A stretch of 64,000 nt of DNA from Chenopodium formosanum (GCA_024500155.1 CM044873.1:5957001-6021000); one strand, 5' to 3'; positions 1-12,317 are shown, counted from the stretch's first letter. The notes: generated by a model from the letters alone, not told the origin. Numbers and translations are program-made.

Positions 1-2355
1 CTTGTGACAAGGAGTGTGATGGATTACGTAGGCATAAATTTGGTCGATTTCTGGCTCGTGAAGCTGTTCTTGATGAAGAATACTGGGTTTGTTTTGTTTT
101 CTTTTTCCCCTCAGAATATCATAAATTGGGGTACTGAGCCTTTAATTTAGATGAGCAATTTTCCCCTATCTGTATGGCAGACAGCAGCATGGTTGCGTGC
201 AGAAGCTCATTGGGAATCTGTATCATACATGCGGTTAGTTTCTACATCCATTATGAACCTTGTAAGCCATTTTTTCATAGAGGGGATGCATTTGGCGTAC
301 CTCTCTCTTCTCTGTTGCCAAATTGCTGCTTCCGTCTTTAACTTTAGATTTTTTTATTTTGGTCTCAGTTTTCGTTATGTTCTTGTTCTTTCAGGCACAT
401 AGAAGCATTCAAAAGAAAGTATGCAGAGCAGGTGAATTTTCTGGAGGAGACTGTGATAATGTGACTGAATGTAACAAAGGAACTGTATTCCTTAATCAAG
501 ATTGAATTTGAAATTTTTGGATGGGTTATAATCAGAAGTTAAAATGCCACTATTTTTTTTTTCTGAAGTTGGCTTATGAATTGAGGAGCCATGGGTGGTT
601 TATATATATACTCAGGTGGTTAGTGAACAGGGATCACTCTAGAGGAATGAGAATGGTTTTAACTTTATGTTGCCGACATTGATTTGCATTGTTTTTTGGT
701 GCAAACATTAATTTGCATTTGAAATAATGGATGAGTGTTTTTGTAGTCGCTTCATTTTATGGCCATTGGCCAGTATAAGTGGTTTATAAATGGTAGTATT
801 TTTACTCTGTAAGTAAAATCAATGTCCATTCTAGTGGTAATGCAAGCTTACTCTAAATTATCTCTTTAATCACAAATTTTTATTATAATCTAATACCATT
901 CGGGGGTAGTATTTGCTGGTAATGGACATTAATGAAGAAAGGTACAAGTTTGGAGATGAGATTGCATTACTATAGACATATGGATGTTACTTTGCTTGCC
1001 AAATCACATATAATGGTTTTTCCCTAATACACTTAAATGAAGATGGAGTTAGGTTGCATGTATTATTTGAGCCAATGTATTCTTCTTAGGGAGAACTTTG
1101 TTGCTGGATAGTCTGCTTCTTGTTCATGCATGATCGGGATTCTGGCCTTATTTAATTTTCCACAAGTGATGTGCAAAAGCTACAGGGGGGATTTGAATTG
1201 CAGACATTTTGATGGTAGCATCTTTTAGCATTATTTTTCTTCCATGAATGATAATGACTCGGTTTTTTTTTGTCTCATATTACAGGAATTCTATGCACTG
1301 AAAAGTCGATGCTCTGGACAAGATGGGAACTCCCTAGAGTGCTTCTGTCTAGTCGCAGTACGTAATAAGCTCCTTATTTGTTCTATATAATTATTAGTAG
1401 CTTGTCTCTACTGGTATGTTATTATAGCCCTTTGAATATTTATGTCATATATGTAATTTTACTGAAGCCAACGAGTAATTCATGACTAGGAAGTTCCATT
1501 AGTATTTGTTTTGACTGGTTATATGCAGTAATGGTAGCTCCATTATTCCGGGGAAGGGTTGTTGAGCCAAGCAAAGATCTATTCCACTAGCACTTGCCAC
1601 TAAGATCTATTCCATTATGCAAATATGCAGTCAGATTGTTACTTGTGATAATTTTTGGTTCATGTAGCCGACCCCACTTATGGGATTAAGGCTTTGATTG
1701 ATATTCATGTCTTCTTGCTCTGCACTTATGTTTGGCATTTTATTTTATTTTATTTTTTATTTTCTTTGTGATTTAGGTGAAAAGGGAGGAGAAAAATGTC
1801 AGGAGAACTGTGCTTAACAGTGTTGTTGGAACTCTAGATTTAAGCATACGGCAATTTTTGCAAGGAGAAACATATCCAGGGGTAGGTCTTTTTAAGTTCA
1901 TTATGGTTTTACGATCAGAACCCCACAGTTGTCCTTCTATTTGTCTCTTATATCCACCTTATTATTATAGGAGATAAAGAGGTCATCTGGAATCTTGGCA
2001 AGTCAGGTGCCCTTTGATGCACACAAGTATGCGTATGTTGCTAATGTTTGTGTTTCAAAATTTGTTCGGCGCCAGGGAATTGCTTCAAATTTGCTCCATT
2101 TGGCCACTGATGTTGCTATCACATCAGGTAATGCTTGTCAATTTCTTCTTAGAGACGCTTGTGCCTGTTTTCTCTACTTTATTGATAATTTATTACTTCG
2201 TATTTAATTTATTGTTTCTTGTTTTTCTAGGTATGAAGCAACTGTTTGTTCATGTAAATTTAGACAACAAGGCTGCTCAAGAATTATACTTTAAAGCTGG
2301 TTTTGAGGTCTGGCATCCTAATCTAGACGAACTTTCATATCTACTCATACCATAG
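1..2355 (+). CDS. GNAT-family N-acetyltransferase, 3' part (gene starts before window)
   Basis: Seven exons can be joined in phase with GT..AG borders: 3-86 (open at the window edge), 181-233, 395-431, 1286-1357, 1777-1881, 1971-2127 and 2231-2355 (TAG stop). They give about 210 residues. The N-terminal part reads GRFLAREAVLDEEYW then TAAWLRAEAHWE, a pattern I know from plant plastid-type GNAT proteins. The acetyl-CoA binding motif A is visible as VCVSKFVRRQGIA followed by the helix SNLLHLATDVA, and the C-terminal part has VNLDNKAAQELYFKAGFEV, the usual motif B. The protein should transfer an acetyl group from acetyl-CoA to an amine of a protein or small molecule. Plant relatives are mostly plastid enzymes with N-alpha or lysine acetylation activity, but the transit peptide would lie outside the window. 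Resemblance to the Arabidopsis GNAT10 type is my impression only. The gene is tail-to-tail with the GAD gene at 3181-5580. Confidence 0.85.
1648..1702 (+). mobile_element. RTE-type LINE 3'-end relic in a GNAT intron
   Basis: About 55 bp in the intron between GNAT exons 4 and 5 match the 3' end of the LINE at about 13355-16325 and of the fragment at 42071-42327. The shared core contains gccgaccccactta and gggattaaggctttgattg and ends in a short TTGA/GATT tail. It is an extremely 5'-truncated insertion. There is no coding content. Confidence 0.7.
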
Positions 2356-3180
2356 TTTCTTGGACATTTACTAGTCATTTTACAGGAAAATTTGCATATC
2401 TTGATTAATTTATGGTGCTCTATTTTTGTCTGTTAACATTTTTGTGCAGCAAAAGTCTGACCTGTTAATGTATTTCTTGCCCTTGTTAGATTGTGGAGGG
2501 TGCCTCATCCATCTCGGAAGTTCAGAGGCTTTTAATGTTAAAGGTGCTATGAGCCTTCTATGACTTTATACAAATTTATATCCAACACCTGTAAATATTT
2601 TTTTAGCCTCTATAAAGGTATCTCTCTCTCCCTTATTTCTCCTCCACTGTTCCCCCTTCCCCGCCTCTTTGCCTGTTTCAGTTGGTAGAAGCTGCCAATT
2701 TATTTTAACGTTTGGCATGTACAACTTCTAGCAACCCATGTGTAACTTGTAAATATGATGTCTGGTTTCATTGTTTCTGTACATAATGAAATACTTGCTA
2801 ATGTGAGCTTTTATATCCGTTGTGGTGCCAATCATTTGATGCATTCTTTTCTCTTTTTCCTGAACTGCTTATTTTCCCTGGCTTTTAATGTACCCTATTT
2901 ATATTATCCCTTTGGTTTGTGCATTTGTTTCCCCTTTCATTGGATGTAATAGACCAGTTCATTGAGTAAAAGAAAGAAATACTCTAATATTGCTTCTATT
3001 TTTTTTTTATATGAAAATACTACTGTACTTTACAGAGAAAGGAAATTAAGTCAAATTAATATTAATACCCCTTCTCTGGTACATTTCTGTAAAAAAAATT
3101 ATTGTAGTAATAAATAAACTAAAATACAGAGACTTGAAATCATCTTAATACTTGTCTCTGGAAACAGTAAAACAAAATGT
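2356..3180. other. Convergent intergenic spacer between GNAT and GAD copy A
   Basis: This 825-bp AT-rich stretch lies between the stop codons of two genes that point at each other. It should hold both 3' UTRs. I see no other gene; the small open frames here look like chance. Confidence 0.6.
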
Positions 3181-5580
3181 CTAGCAGACTCTGCTGGATT
3201 TCCTGGCCATGACAAACTTCTTCCATACATCAGTAATCTCCCTTTGTGTCTCAAGTGCACTTTTCTTAGGCACTTTGATAACTCCGTTCTTCCCCATATC
3301 ATGATGGCTTTGACCTTTACTATTCTTGGAAGGGAGGTGATCAAGCTCGTTGAGCACCTTTGTGATGTCAAACACAAGCCTCTCAGCAAGAGTTCGGGAA
3401 AAATCTTCCCGAACTACAACACGGAGCACTGTCACATGCTGTGCATCAGCTGGCATGGTGTATGCTGGAACTATCCACCCAAATCTCCTTAACATCTCTG
3501 AAACCTCAAACTCGTTGTGGAGGGTGTTGTCCTTAAGAGAGAAAGCCACTAGAGGGACACCATTGTCTTTAGATGCAATGGTGAATCGCCCTGTCTTTTC
3601 TAGGCCAGCCTTTAGAACCATTGCATTTTCTTGGCAATTCTTCATCACATTTTGATACCCCTCAAAGCCAAGGCGAATTAGCTGATAATATTGAGCAATG
3701 ACTTGACTTGATCCTGCATATTAGTAACCATATCATCTAGTGAGACTTCCCCAAAAATTGAGCTGGAACAAACTGAAGGAGAGTAACATGTTTTGGAATC
3801 ATGATTGGCGAAAATTACCTTTGGAGAAGTTGAGAGTGAATGTAGGCTGGTCTGCTCCTAGGTAGTTGATATGGAAGATGAGCTCTTCAGGCAAGTCTTC
3901 CTTGCTCCTCCAGATAGCCCATCCGATGCCAGCGTAAACAAGGCCATATTTATGGCCACTTACATTTATGCTCTTCACCAGGGGAAGCCTGAAGTCCCAT
4001 TCTAGCTCTGGGTAGAGGAAGGGTGCAATAAATCCACCACTCGCTGCATCCACATGTATCGGAGTATCCCACCTGCAAACTTTATGGTTAGTCCATGTAT
4101 TACATTTTTTTTGGATCTGCATATGATACTTGGTATTTCACCTTCTAAGTCTACTTTGAATTTCGTAGTCATGGATTTCAAAGTGGACTATAAAACTGTG
4201 ACGGAGGTAGTAGTAGTTATAATACGAGCATGAAAAAATAGCTAGAAAGTAAAGGTGTATACCCAGTTTTCTTGTTCTTTTCTAGCAAAAGATCATTCAA
4301 TTGCTTAACATCTTCAAACTCTCCATTGAGAGTAGAGCCGAGAATGGCGGCGACACATATGGTGTTCTCATCCACCATTTCCACAGCCTTCACAGGGTCC
4401 ATCACATAATATCCTTCACTTAGCTTCACTTCTTTCAGTTCTACTTCAAAGTACCTTGCAAATTTTTCCCAACACACCTATATAAAGTAAAGAGAGAAAT
4501 AAGGCATTAAACTTAGAATGTACAAAGTGCTTGTAGCTGTGTTTGCTTAAATAGTTCAATGATTCAACTGTGTGACAAGATATGTATATATACTTGAACG
4601 TTGGCGCCAGTGACAATGTTGGGCTTGTCATAAGGTAAACCTTGAGCCTTGCGCTTGTTCTGCCACCGCCTCTTGAAGGCAAGCCCGGCTAGCATTATGG
4701 CCTCAGACGAGCCTACTGTTCCAACTCCGACAGCCGCCTCTGAATCTTCAAGTGGAGCGTTGAACAGCCTTGCTATCATGTTCACACACCTATTCTGCTT
4801 ACATTAATGTAAATAATTTTATGTTAATTTCTGTGAACAATTAATACTAGTAAGCTTTCATAATTTTCTAGTCCTTAGACCATTGGATTAGTGATCTATG
4901 CAGTCTTTTAGGGAGACAGAAGAAATAATACTTATTTTAATTTTGTGCATTTTTTTTTTTTTTAAAAAAAATTTTTTTGGTTGTTGAAAAGGGTCAATCC
5001 TCCTATTAGTCCTACATTTTCTATATTTATTTAATTTCTCAAATGCTTTCTGTTTTAAGTTGACCAAGAAAAGTAGGATTAAGCTAGTCAAACTCAAACC
5101 ATTGAATTTTCAACCCTTCTCAAACATTACATAAAACGTGTTCCTAAATTAAAGACAAAAAAAATACTTGGTACTAGTTAAAATTATAACCTGAAGCTCA
5201 GTTGTGACAGGATACTCATCCATGTCAACATAGTTCTTGTTAATGGCATCCATCATGAGTTTATCACACTCTGGTTCCATCCATGTTGTAACAAATGACG
5301 CCAGATTCAGCCTCGGATTCCCGTCTAGCATCAGCTCATCGTTTATTATCTGGTACGCCGCCTCCTTTGGTATCGAATTTTCAGGCATGTTGAACCTGAC
5401 ATGACACGAACATTAAAATACATACAAATTCAAAACCATGTAACTTATAGCTACGTTTGTAACAAACAATACATGCTAGTAACAGCATACGTACCTAGGA
5501 AGTGGAGCTTGGAGATGTCGTGAGGCGAAGGGGGACTGAATATAAGCATCTCCATTCGAGACAGCATGCGAAAGTACCAT
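3181..5580 (-). CDS. GAD: Glutamate decarboxylase, copy A (with calmodulin-type tail)
   Basis: Six exons on the minus strand join in phase: 5495-5580 (ATG at 5580), 5191-5395, 4594-4794, 4263-4477, 3819-4072 and 3181-3713 (TAG). They encode about 497 residues, the normal plant GAD length. The enzyme is a cytosolic PLP-dependent decarboxylase that turns L-glutamate into GABA and CO2. The PLP lysine lies in VSGHKYGLVYAG at about residue 277, and the HVDAASGG segment holds the cofactor-binding aspartate at about 244. The C-terminus has QREITDVWKKFVMARKSSRVC minus its first residue or two: a tryptophan followed by basic and hydrophobic residues, as expected for the plant GAD calmodulin-binding domain. 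Ca2+/calmodulin activation is therefore likely (family knowledge). The start was chosen from MVLSHAVSN, typical of plant GADs. The paralogue is at 17561-20407, about 12 kb away and in the same orientation. Confidence 0.93.
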
Positions 5581-5712
5581 GGTTGAATAGCTTGTTATTT
5601 TGCAAATAGAATAAATTTTGAAGAGAAGGAAGAAATAATGGTAGCTAAATTTTCTTCTGTTAGTTTGGTAAGCTTGGTATTTTGATTGAGGAATATGAGG
5701 AGGGTGTTTGGG

Positions 5713-5720
5713 TATTTATA
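5713..5720 (-). promoter_or_regulatory. Possible TATA box of GAD copy A
   Basis: The minus strand reads tataaata about 133 bp upstream of the GAD ATG, a plausible distance for a plant TATA box plus 5' UTR. This is a sequence match only; AT-rich DNA makes chance matches likely. Confidence 0.4.
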
Positions 5721-8700
5721 TGAAAATTTAGGTGGGAATGGAATGGTTTGAATAAGTAAATTTTTTATTATTATTTTATTATTCTATGGAATATAAAAAA
5801 AAATTTGAAATTAAGTTTGCAAATTTCCGCGTCTAAGATTATACTCTTCTTTGTATTATTACTACTACTATGGAATAAAGTCCTAGAATCTAGACAAAGC
5901 AAAAAAGGAATTAAAATTAAGTAATTTTATTTAGTGCTTTTTGTACAAGACAAGTATATGGAGAAGACACATGTAATATGAATTTTGACCATATTTTTTA
6001 ATTTATAATAATTGTGCTTTGCCCAAATCAACTAAAAGGACATGTACGTTAGTACTTAGTGCTATGTAATTATATAATTGTAATTATATTATGAGATTAG
6101 TAATTAGAGAAAAGTTTTGATTTTCTTTTTCTTGATTTCTTCCTTTCCAAGAAGGTATAATTGTTCTCTTTATTGTTCTTCTTTTGATTTGATTTGGTCA
6201 GAATTGGAGATGATGGTAACATAAAGTGCAAGTTTATGGTACTAATGAGCGTATTATTTATTATTTCAAGGTTTGGTTTTGAGGAATGTTTTGTTATGCA
6301 AGCAATTAATAAAAAAAAACAAAAATAAACATCCATTCCTTGGTAGACTACGACCAAAAGGACAACTAAATATAATTTGTTGTTAAAAAGTACTTCGTAT
6401 ATATCACCACGCCATCGTCAATTTCAGTGATATTAGGATGGATAAAAACTAAACGAGTTCATAGTTTAAATGAATGAGATTAATATCTAACCTTATTTAG
6501 TGGCTTGTTACACTTTTGAAAAAGTAATACCTTGTAAGTCGACATGTAACATAAATAACCAGTAAGATAAGCAAACACCACAAAACTGAAGTATGACAGT
6601 AGTAAATAACATTATTAATTAAGCACATGTTTTAAGTTATTTCTCAAAAGAACAAGTAGTCTATCTCTTCTTGTACAACCCATGAGTCGTTGAATGTGCT
6701 CATGTGTTACGTGTGTAGTATTACAATCTGATTCAACTACTGTTTAATACCAATTAAGAATTTATGCCGAATCCATTCCTTTAATGTAATTTTGGTCCAA
6801 TTATATAGAATAATTTAAAATGATTGAAGCAGCTGCAAATTTGCAAATGGCATGGAATAATATTATACGTGATTAGGATTAGGAATAATAGGGTCAGCAT
6901 ATTCTTTAATCAAGAATACCAGCATGCATGGCTGTATTATACTGTTTACATTTTATGAAAATGCACAATTTACATTATGTGTCATGATAAAGAAGTAATC
7001 TATACTTTGAATAAAGACTAAGAAAGAGTTTTATTCTGTAGTTAATAGGATTATAGGAATACCGATTATAAGATGAAATTTAAACCTACAAACTTGGTTA
7101 GGGTTTCTAGTAGCACACTGAAAAAGCAGCACATGAAATAGCTAGTTGTATTGCTTTTTGAGTTTTTGACATATAACTCAAGGATTTGGTAATTCTATGA
7201 ATAACGAATGTTCATAATGTAACTTTTTGTTAAATTATTTTTGTTGGTTGAAAGATTTGCTAGTAGAAATTACTAAAGTTCTTTCAGGATTACGGAGTAT
7301 GTAACTATTAAAAACCGACTCCTAACGTTTGGTCTAAAAGTTAGCATGAGGAGCTATTATCGTCAATTTTTCGCCGCCTGAATAAATGAATAGTAAAAAT
7401 TAGAATAGTAGTACTAGAATATTATATCATTAATCATTTTCACATATATATGTAGAATGGGCGGTGAGAGATGCAAATACTAATTGCCACGCCAATATGA
7501 ACTACTTCGTATGAGGTAATTATTGTCCTTCGAAAGTTTTTTAAGATTTGATTTTTGACCACTTACACAAATTGGAGAACCAACTAATTTTTAACCAAAA
7601 AATAGTGCCGAGTACTAACTAATACCAGATTAATTTTATTGATTAATCCGAAATAAAGGCAATTAAAATTTGTTTCAGTCCAAGTTTGACACAGCCTTTG
7701 GTCTTTTGCCTTGGTCAATGGATGTTGTTATAATTTTCTTGTCAATTCAATTCGATTTATGTCAAATTTTGCAACGTCAGACATTTCGTCATTTCCTCAT
7801 CTTTTGGAGATCTTGATTGTACTAAACAAATTCAACACCCTCTTTAAAAAAATTATGGATTTTCAAGTAGTATTTTGTAGCATGTTGTTTTTCTTATTGA
7901 TATTCAATAGGCAAGTTAAACGAAGGAATGTCACGTCTAGCTTTATTCTATCTCTTCCCTTGTTTATTTCTTTCATACTACGTAAAATGGAAAATATTCT
8001 CATTAATTTAGAACGAGCCAACAATACATATAAAAAATCACTTGATTGAGGACTGACATATTTTTTTTCTTACAACCAAATACAAAGTACTCGGACATTT
8101 TAAGCAAGCTTGGTGAAATCGGAGGGCAACTTAGTTTTCAAGTTTGAACCTGTCAACTACATTTGCTTGGGTGTAGGACTGTAGGGAGATCCCCTTACCT
8201 TCGCTTCTACTTTCAAGTAAAACGTGGATTTGTTTAACCTGTGAGAGGTGTTATTTAACTGTTTTAATAGGATCCTTCATTTTATAAGCCTAAAATAAAA
8301 GGTTCAAAGTACTATTTTACATCCAGCTTATTAAGGAAATATAAAATACGAAGTATACATTATTAAGAACTATACGCGTACTTAAAGAATTAAAAGTCAG
8401 ATTTTGAGGTGGAGTAGTGGCATTGCTCCCACCTCCTATTCCTAAGTCAAGCCTCATAAAGTACAAGTTAATTACTCCGTATTATATATTTAGGATTGAG
8501 TGTACAAGTTAACAGGTATAAATTATGCAAGCATGCAATCTTTTAATAAAGAATGACAATGAATTAGGTGTGTTATATTAAGGGGCCAAAGATCAGTTAA
8601 TAATTGAATTGACTTGTGTTGTACGAAGTTGTTGACAAATAGTCAACAAAGGCGTATATATGTAACTTTTCCTATTTTTCTATTTTATTTTTTGCAAATT

Positions 8701-8961
8701 ATGCCATGGGAGAAGGCCAATAGAAAACCAGCACGCTGTTTAACAAGTGGTTCAGGGCTCCAAATTACGAGTATTAATTTTCTGTATCATGTTAACAAAC
8801 TCATATAATTATATTAGTTTAATTAATACAAGCTCCAAATTATTATTTTGAGAAAATACGATTTACTACAAAGTCCAAATTTTAGCCGTGCAAAGTACAG
8901 TATTACCTTTGATTAACGTGGACCTCTATTTAGAGGATTATATTAGGTAATGTTGGTTTAT
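5721..8961. other. AT-rich intergenic region, no gene seen
   Basis: About 3.2 kb upstream of GAD copy A. The longest open frame (7711-8049, 112 codons) has low-complexity AT-driven composition, no domain I recognise and no clear splice partner, so I do not call it. No clear terminal repeats or LTRs are seen here; ancient decayed repeats cannot be excluded. Confidence 0.55.
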
Positions 8962-8970
8962 GCTAATTAA

Positions 8971-9517
8971 GGTAAAATTGGTATAAACCACCTTTTTGTC
9001 CGACTTTTTTTGAAAAAACCACCTTTTAAGTTTTTTTTTAACTCAACCACCTTTTAAGTACCTAAATTTTTTATTGCACCACCCCTATTTCAAATCTAAC
9101 ATATTGCATCTCAACCATCCACTTCCAAATCATCAACCATAGCAAATCTTTCCCTTCCATCTCAACCATCACCTTCAATTACCTCAACTTAGGTTTTGAG
9201 AATAAACAAATACTACAATTTAATTTTTGTAGCAAAATTAGGTTTGGTTTTTTAGAGCTTTACTCAATTAAGTCATGCATATATATAAAGGGGAGGGTCA
9301 AATGTTTTTAGAGGTGAAAAAAATATATGATTTAGGAACGAAAATCACAAGTTGTGGGCCCCTTTGACGTCTTAGTTAATTTTTTCGTCATAATTTGAAA
9401 TAGGGGTGGTGCAATTAAAAATTTAGGTATTTAAAAGGTGGTTTAATTAAAAAAAACATAAAAGGTGGTTTTTTCAAAAAAGTTGGACATAAAAAGTATT
9501 TTTTTACCAATTTTACC
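8971..9517. mobile_element. Mutator-type MITE with 9-bp target duplication
   Basis: The element starts ggtaaaattggta and ends taccaattttacc. It is flanked on both sides by the 9-bp direct repeat gctaattaa (8962-8970 and 9518-9526). The inverted repeats are long: roughly 130 bp at each end share the motifs aaccacctttt, tacctaaattttt and gcaccacccctatttcaaat in opposite orientation. A 9-bp duplication with long inverted repeats is typical of the Mutator superfamily. It has no coding capacity, so it is non-autonomous. Confidence 0.85.
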
Positions 9518-9542
9518 GCTAATTAACTACTTTTTTTCAACA

Positions 9543-9543
9543 A

Positions 9544-9581
<38 letters not shown>
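9543..9581. repeat. Poly(A) tract
   Basis: A run of about 39 A residues lies 16 bp right of the Mutator-type MITE duplication. It could be the tail of an old retroposon or a slippage product. Confidence 0.8.
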
Positions 9582-9582
<1 letters not shown>

Positions 9583-9725
9583 GTAGACCTTTGATATATG
9601 TATGCATGACATATGCACTTCGTAATTCGTATAGAATGATGTTGTCCATCTATCTTACCTTCACCAATGCAACCTACATTCCAACCACAACCCCTTCTCG
9701 ATCGATCACTTAGAATTTACCTCTT

Positions 9726-9957
9726 AGAAGGGTTTGTTCTCTTCATCTTAATTTCAGTTCAGTTTAGTAGCTCTAATAAGTTCAATTCGGCTAAACTCCT
9801 AATTTTCTTCTCTCATAAAATATTCAATTCAGCTAAACTCCTAATTTTCTTCTCTCATAAAATATTCATTTCAGCTCAATTCAGTTCAGTCCAGTTCAGT
9901 TCAGCTCAATTCAGTAAATCAGAACATGCCCATTCAGTAAATCAGATAGGCCCTAAG
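9726..9957. mobile_element. MITE-like element with TTCAG arrays (decayed ends)
   Basis: The left part reads agggtttgttctcttcat and the right part ends tcagataggccctaagg. These are a weak inverted pair resembling the GGCCCTGTTC-type ends of the element at 45919-46355. The interior contains a 42-bp tandem duplication (9781-9822 and 9823-9864) and an array of TTCAG(T/C) units at about 9868-9912. No exact target duplication is found, so the borders are approximate. Confidence 0.4.
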
Positions 9958-9965
9958 GCTACAAC

Positions 9966-11123
9966 TAGTAGGGGTGAGCATGGGACGGGTACCCGTACCG
10001 TTAGTACTAACGGTTCGGGTACCCAATAACCAAAATCACTAAAAGTGATACCCATAACCGGAACCGATAAGTTCGGGTACCCGGACTTCGGGTACCCGGA
10101 ATTTCGGATCGGTTATCGGGTACCCAATAAGATATCCAATAATTATGATTAAACTTAATTATGTAGTTATTATGATATAATTTACAACTAATTAACAACA
10201 ATACCATATGATCTTGACCAAATTATTAATAATATTACTAATCATTGATATTATAAGGTGATTATGAAGTAAAGTAAAAGTTTAGATTTATATTAATAGA
10301 TTTAAGTAGGGAAAAAAAGCAAAAAAAATGTTTATCGGATCGGATCGGGTAACCGTTAATTTTATAATGATACCCATAACCATACCCGATAACAAATTAT
10401 CGGAACGGGTACCCGAACCGTTATGGTTATCGGATCGGGTACCCTAATTTTCGAAACGGTTACGGATCGGTTTTTCGGGTTTTCGGTTTTTCGGGTTCTT
10501 TTGCTCAGCCCTAACAACTAGGGATGGCAATGGATCTGGACCCGACCCGGATCCGTGGATCCAGATCCGTTTTTCACGGATCTGGGTCTTTAAATTTTGG
10601 ACCCGACGGATCCGGGTCTTGCTGACAAAAACGGATCTGGATCCGGGTCTGGCCCCAGACCCGGATCCAGATCCGTTTACCCCGTTTTTTATTTTACATA
10701 TTTTTAAAAAAAAATAATTGTTTGTTTCTTTATTTAAAATGCTCATATTGAATATATCATCGTATATGTAGTATTGTACTTTTTTCCGTTGTTTATAATT
10801 TTTATTACAAAAAATAAGTGTATAAGTTAGTTACTTTGTGTTTTTAGATTAGGTGTATAACATTAATTAAGGTTGAAATTAATAACCCCCAACGAAAGTT
10901 TAAAATAAATTTTTTGACCCAAACATTACATTTATTGCAAAAAATTAGGCAAAATATATTGGACCCGTTTTGGACCCGGATCCGTGGACCCGTCGAATCT
11001 GGATCCGGGTCTTCATTTCCCAGACCCGACGGATCCGGGTCGGATCTGGATCCTAGATACAAAAACGGATCTGGATCCGGGTCCATCCAGACCCGGTCCA
11101 GATCCGACCCGTTGCCATCCCTA
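9966..11123. mobile_element. hAT-type non-autonomous element (outer), carrying a second hAT insertion
   Basis: The ends are tagggatggcaa (left, split after tag by the inner element) and ttgccatcccta (11112-11123). The 8-bp direct repeat gctacaac flanks it at 9958-9965 and 11124-11131. Without the inner element (9969-10513 plus one copy of its 8-bp duplication) it is about 605 bp. The subterminal parts are dense in ggatctggatccggg-like units on both strands; the middle is AT-rich. An 8-bp duplication and TAGGG-type ends fit the hAT superfamily. Glycine/serine-rich open frames across it are by-products of the repeats, not genes. Confidence 0.85.
9969..10513. mobile_element. hAT-type non-autonomous element (inner, nested)
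   Basis: Terminal inverted repeats are taggggtgagca and tgctcagcccta, with the 8-bp target duplication acaactag at 9961-9968 and 10514-10521. It landed three bases inside the left end of the outer element, so its target site consists of the last five bases of the outer element's duplication plus tag. The interior has many gggtacccg-type units near both ends and an AT-rich centre. It has no coding capacity. Confidence 0.88.
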
Positions 11124-11392
11124 GCTACAACCATGGTATTATACGTGGTGCAATGGTACGATCAACAAATAAAAAATAAAACCTCTTATTCTTCGTCAAT
11201 TGTGAGATGGTTGAATTACAACATCAATGTGTGATTCAAAAAAGGAGACATGAGACTCATTCAACCACACCTTAGTCATAACAAAGATGTAAGCTTAAGT
11301 AAATTAGAATAATTACACACTATAAGCAACTTTTTTTTTTCCTTCTATTTTGACAAGAAATAGTACAAAATGACAAGTAATATGAGAGATTT

Positions 11393-11731
11393 AAGGCTTA
11401 TTTGGTTCACCTTATTTTTGCTTATCTGAACTTATCTGATCTGATCTAATTGTCTGATTTGACCAAACTTTGACCTTAAGTGAATGATAATCTATAAGGA
11501 AAAAATGTATCAAGTGGGGTCTTGTTAGATTCATAATAATGTGTATTTTAGTGTATTTTATTAACATGTAATATTCATAATATTTTCATTACGGAATTAA
11601 AGATAATTAGCGATAAAAAAAACTGCACATAAAACGATGATCTGGTCTGAACTTATTTTTTCTGATCGGATCTAGTCTGAACTTATTTTTTCTGAAATAA
11701 GTAAATATAAGGTGAACTAAACAAGGCCTTA
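11393..11731. mobile_element. MITE with GGCCTTGTTT/GGTTCACCTTA-type ends
   Basis: The left end reads aaggcttatttggttcacctta and the right end, inverted, reads aaggccttgtttagttcacc. The interior has subterminal ctgaacttatt repeats, including gtctgaacttattttttctga twice. Candidate 3-bp flanks are TAA and TTA, which would suit PIF/Harbinger, but they are not identical. No coding capacity. Confidence 0.6.
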
Positions 11732-11892
11732 GAAGGTGGCCTCTTATGGGTGGTGTCTTCTAATAATTTTGGCAATTCCAATTCTTTAATGACTTTTGTG
11801 TATCCGAAACTAGATAATCATATCAAAATAGAAATTGGGCCAAATCCGAATTCTAATGTGCGTACATAAAGACTCCTCACTTAGATCCAATA

Positions 11893-11969
11893 TACTTCCT
11901 TTTTTACCTCAATAGTCATCTTTTTCGTCAATTATTATGGGACGGAACGAGTATGAAACGAAGGAAGTA
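11893..11969. mobile_element. Short Stowaway-like inverted repeat
   Basis: About 77 bp with tacttcctttt at the left and gaaggaagta at the right, bordered by TA. It resembles Tc1/mariner-type Stowaway MITE ends but is short and decayed. Confidence 0.35.
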
Positions 11970-12317
11970 TAAGACCACTCCAACGATATCAAAATCTAAT
12001 CTCGTACTGTGGATGCTACACATTTGGACCACAGCATCAAACCCCACCAATATAGCACACTTTGAACCAATGTTCATAATGGGCATGAAACAACCCAAAA
12101 GCAAATCATAAGGCCCATCTTCTTGACGTAAACAACCCGTTCCTAATTTTCATCATCAATGTCATATTGTCATGCTTTTGCTCATCAATTCTTCATTAAC
12201 ACCCCCTTTTCTTGGAACTCCCAAAAAAACCCATCTTTCATAATTTTTAACCAATCCAACAAATCACAATCTTCAAATCAATCTATCCAAAATAAGTTGA
12301 ATCGAAGATCAAAATTA

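Noticed and set aside
7711..8049. 112-codon open frame in the GAD upstream region
   Set aside because: AT-driven composition, no domain, no promoter or splice context; likely chance.
10914..11234. Gly/Ser/Asp-Pro-rich open frames on both strands across the hAT elements
   Set aside because: They are translations of the ggatccggatct-type repeat array of a MITE and have no independent support.
12159..12317. Upstream in-frame ATG extending the TVP38 protein by 53 residues
   Set aside because: The extension is Asn/Ser-rich and UTR-like; the family-like start is at 12318. A targeting extension cannot be fully excluded.
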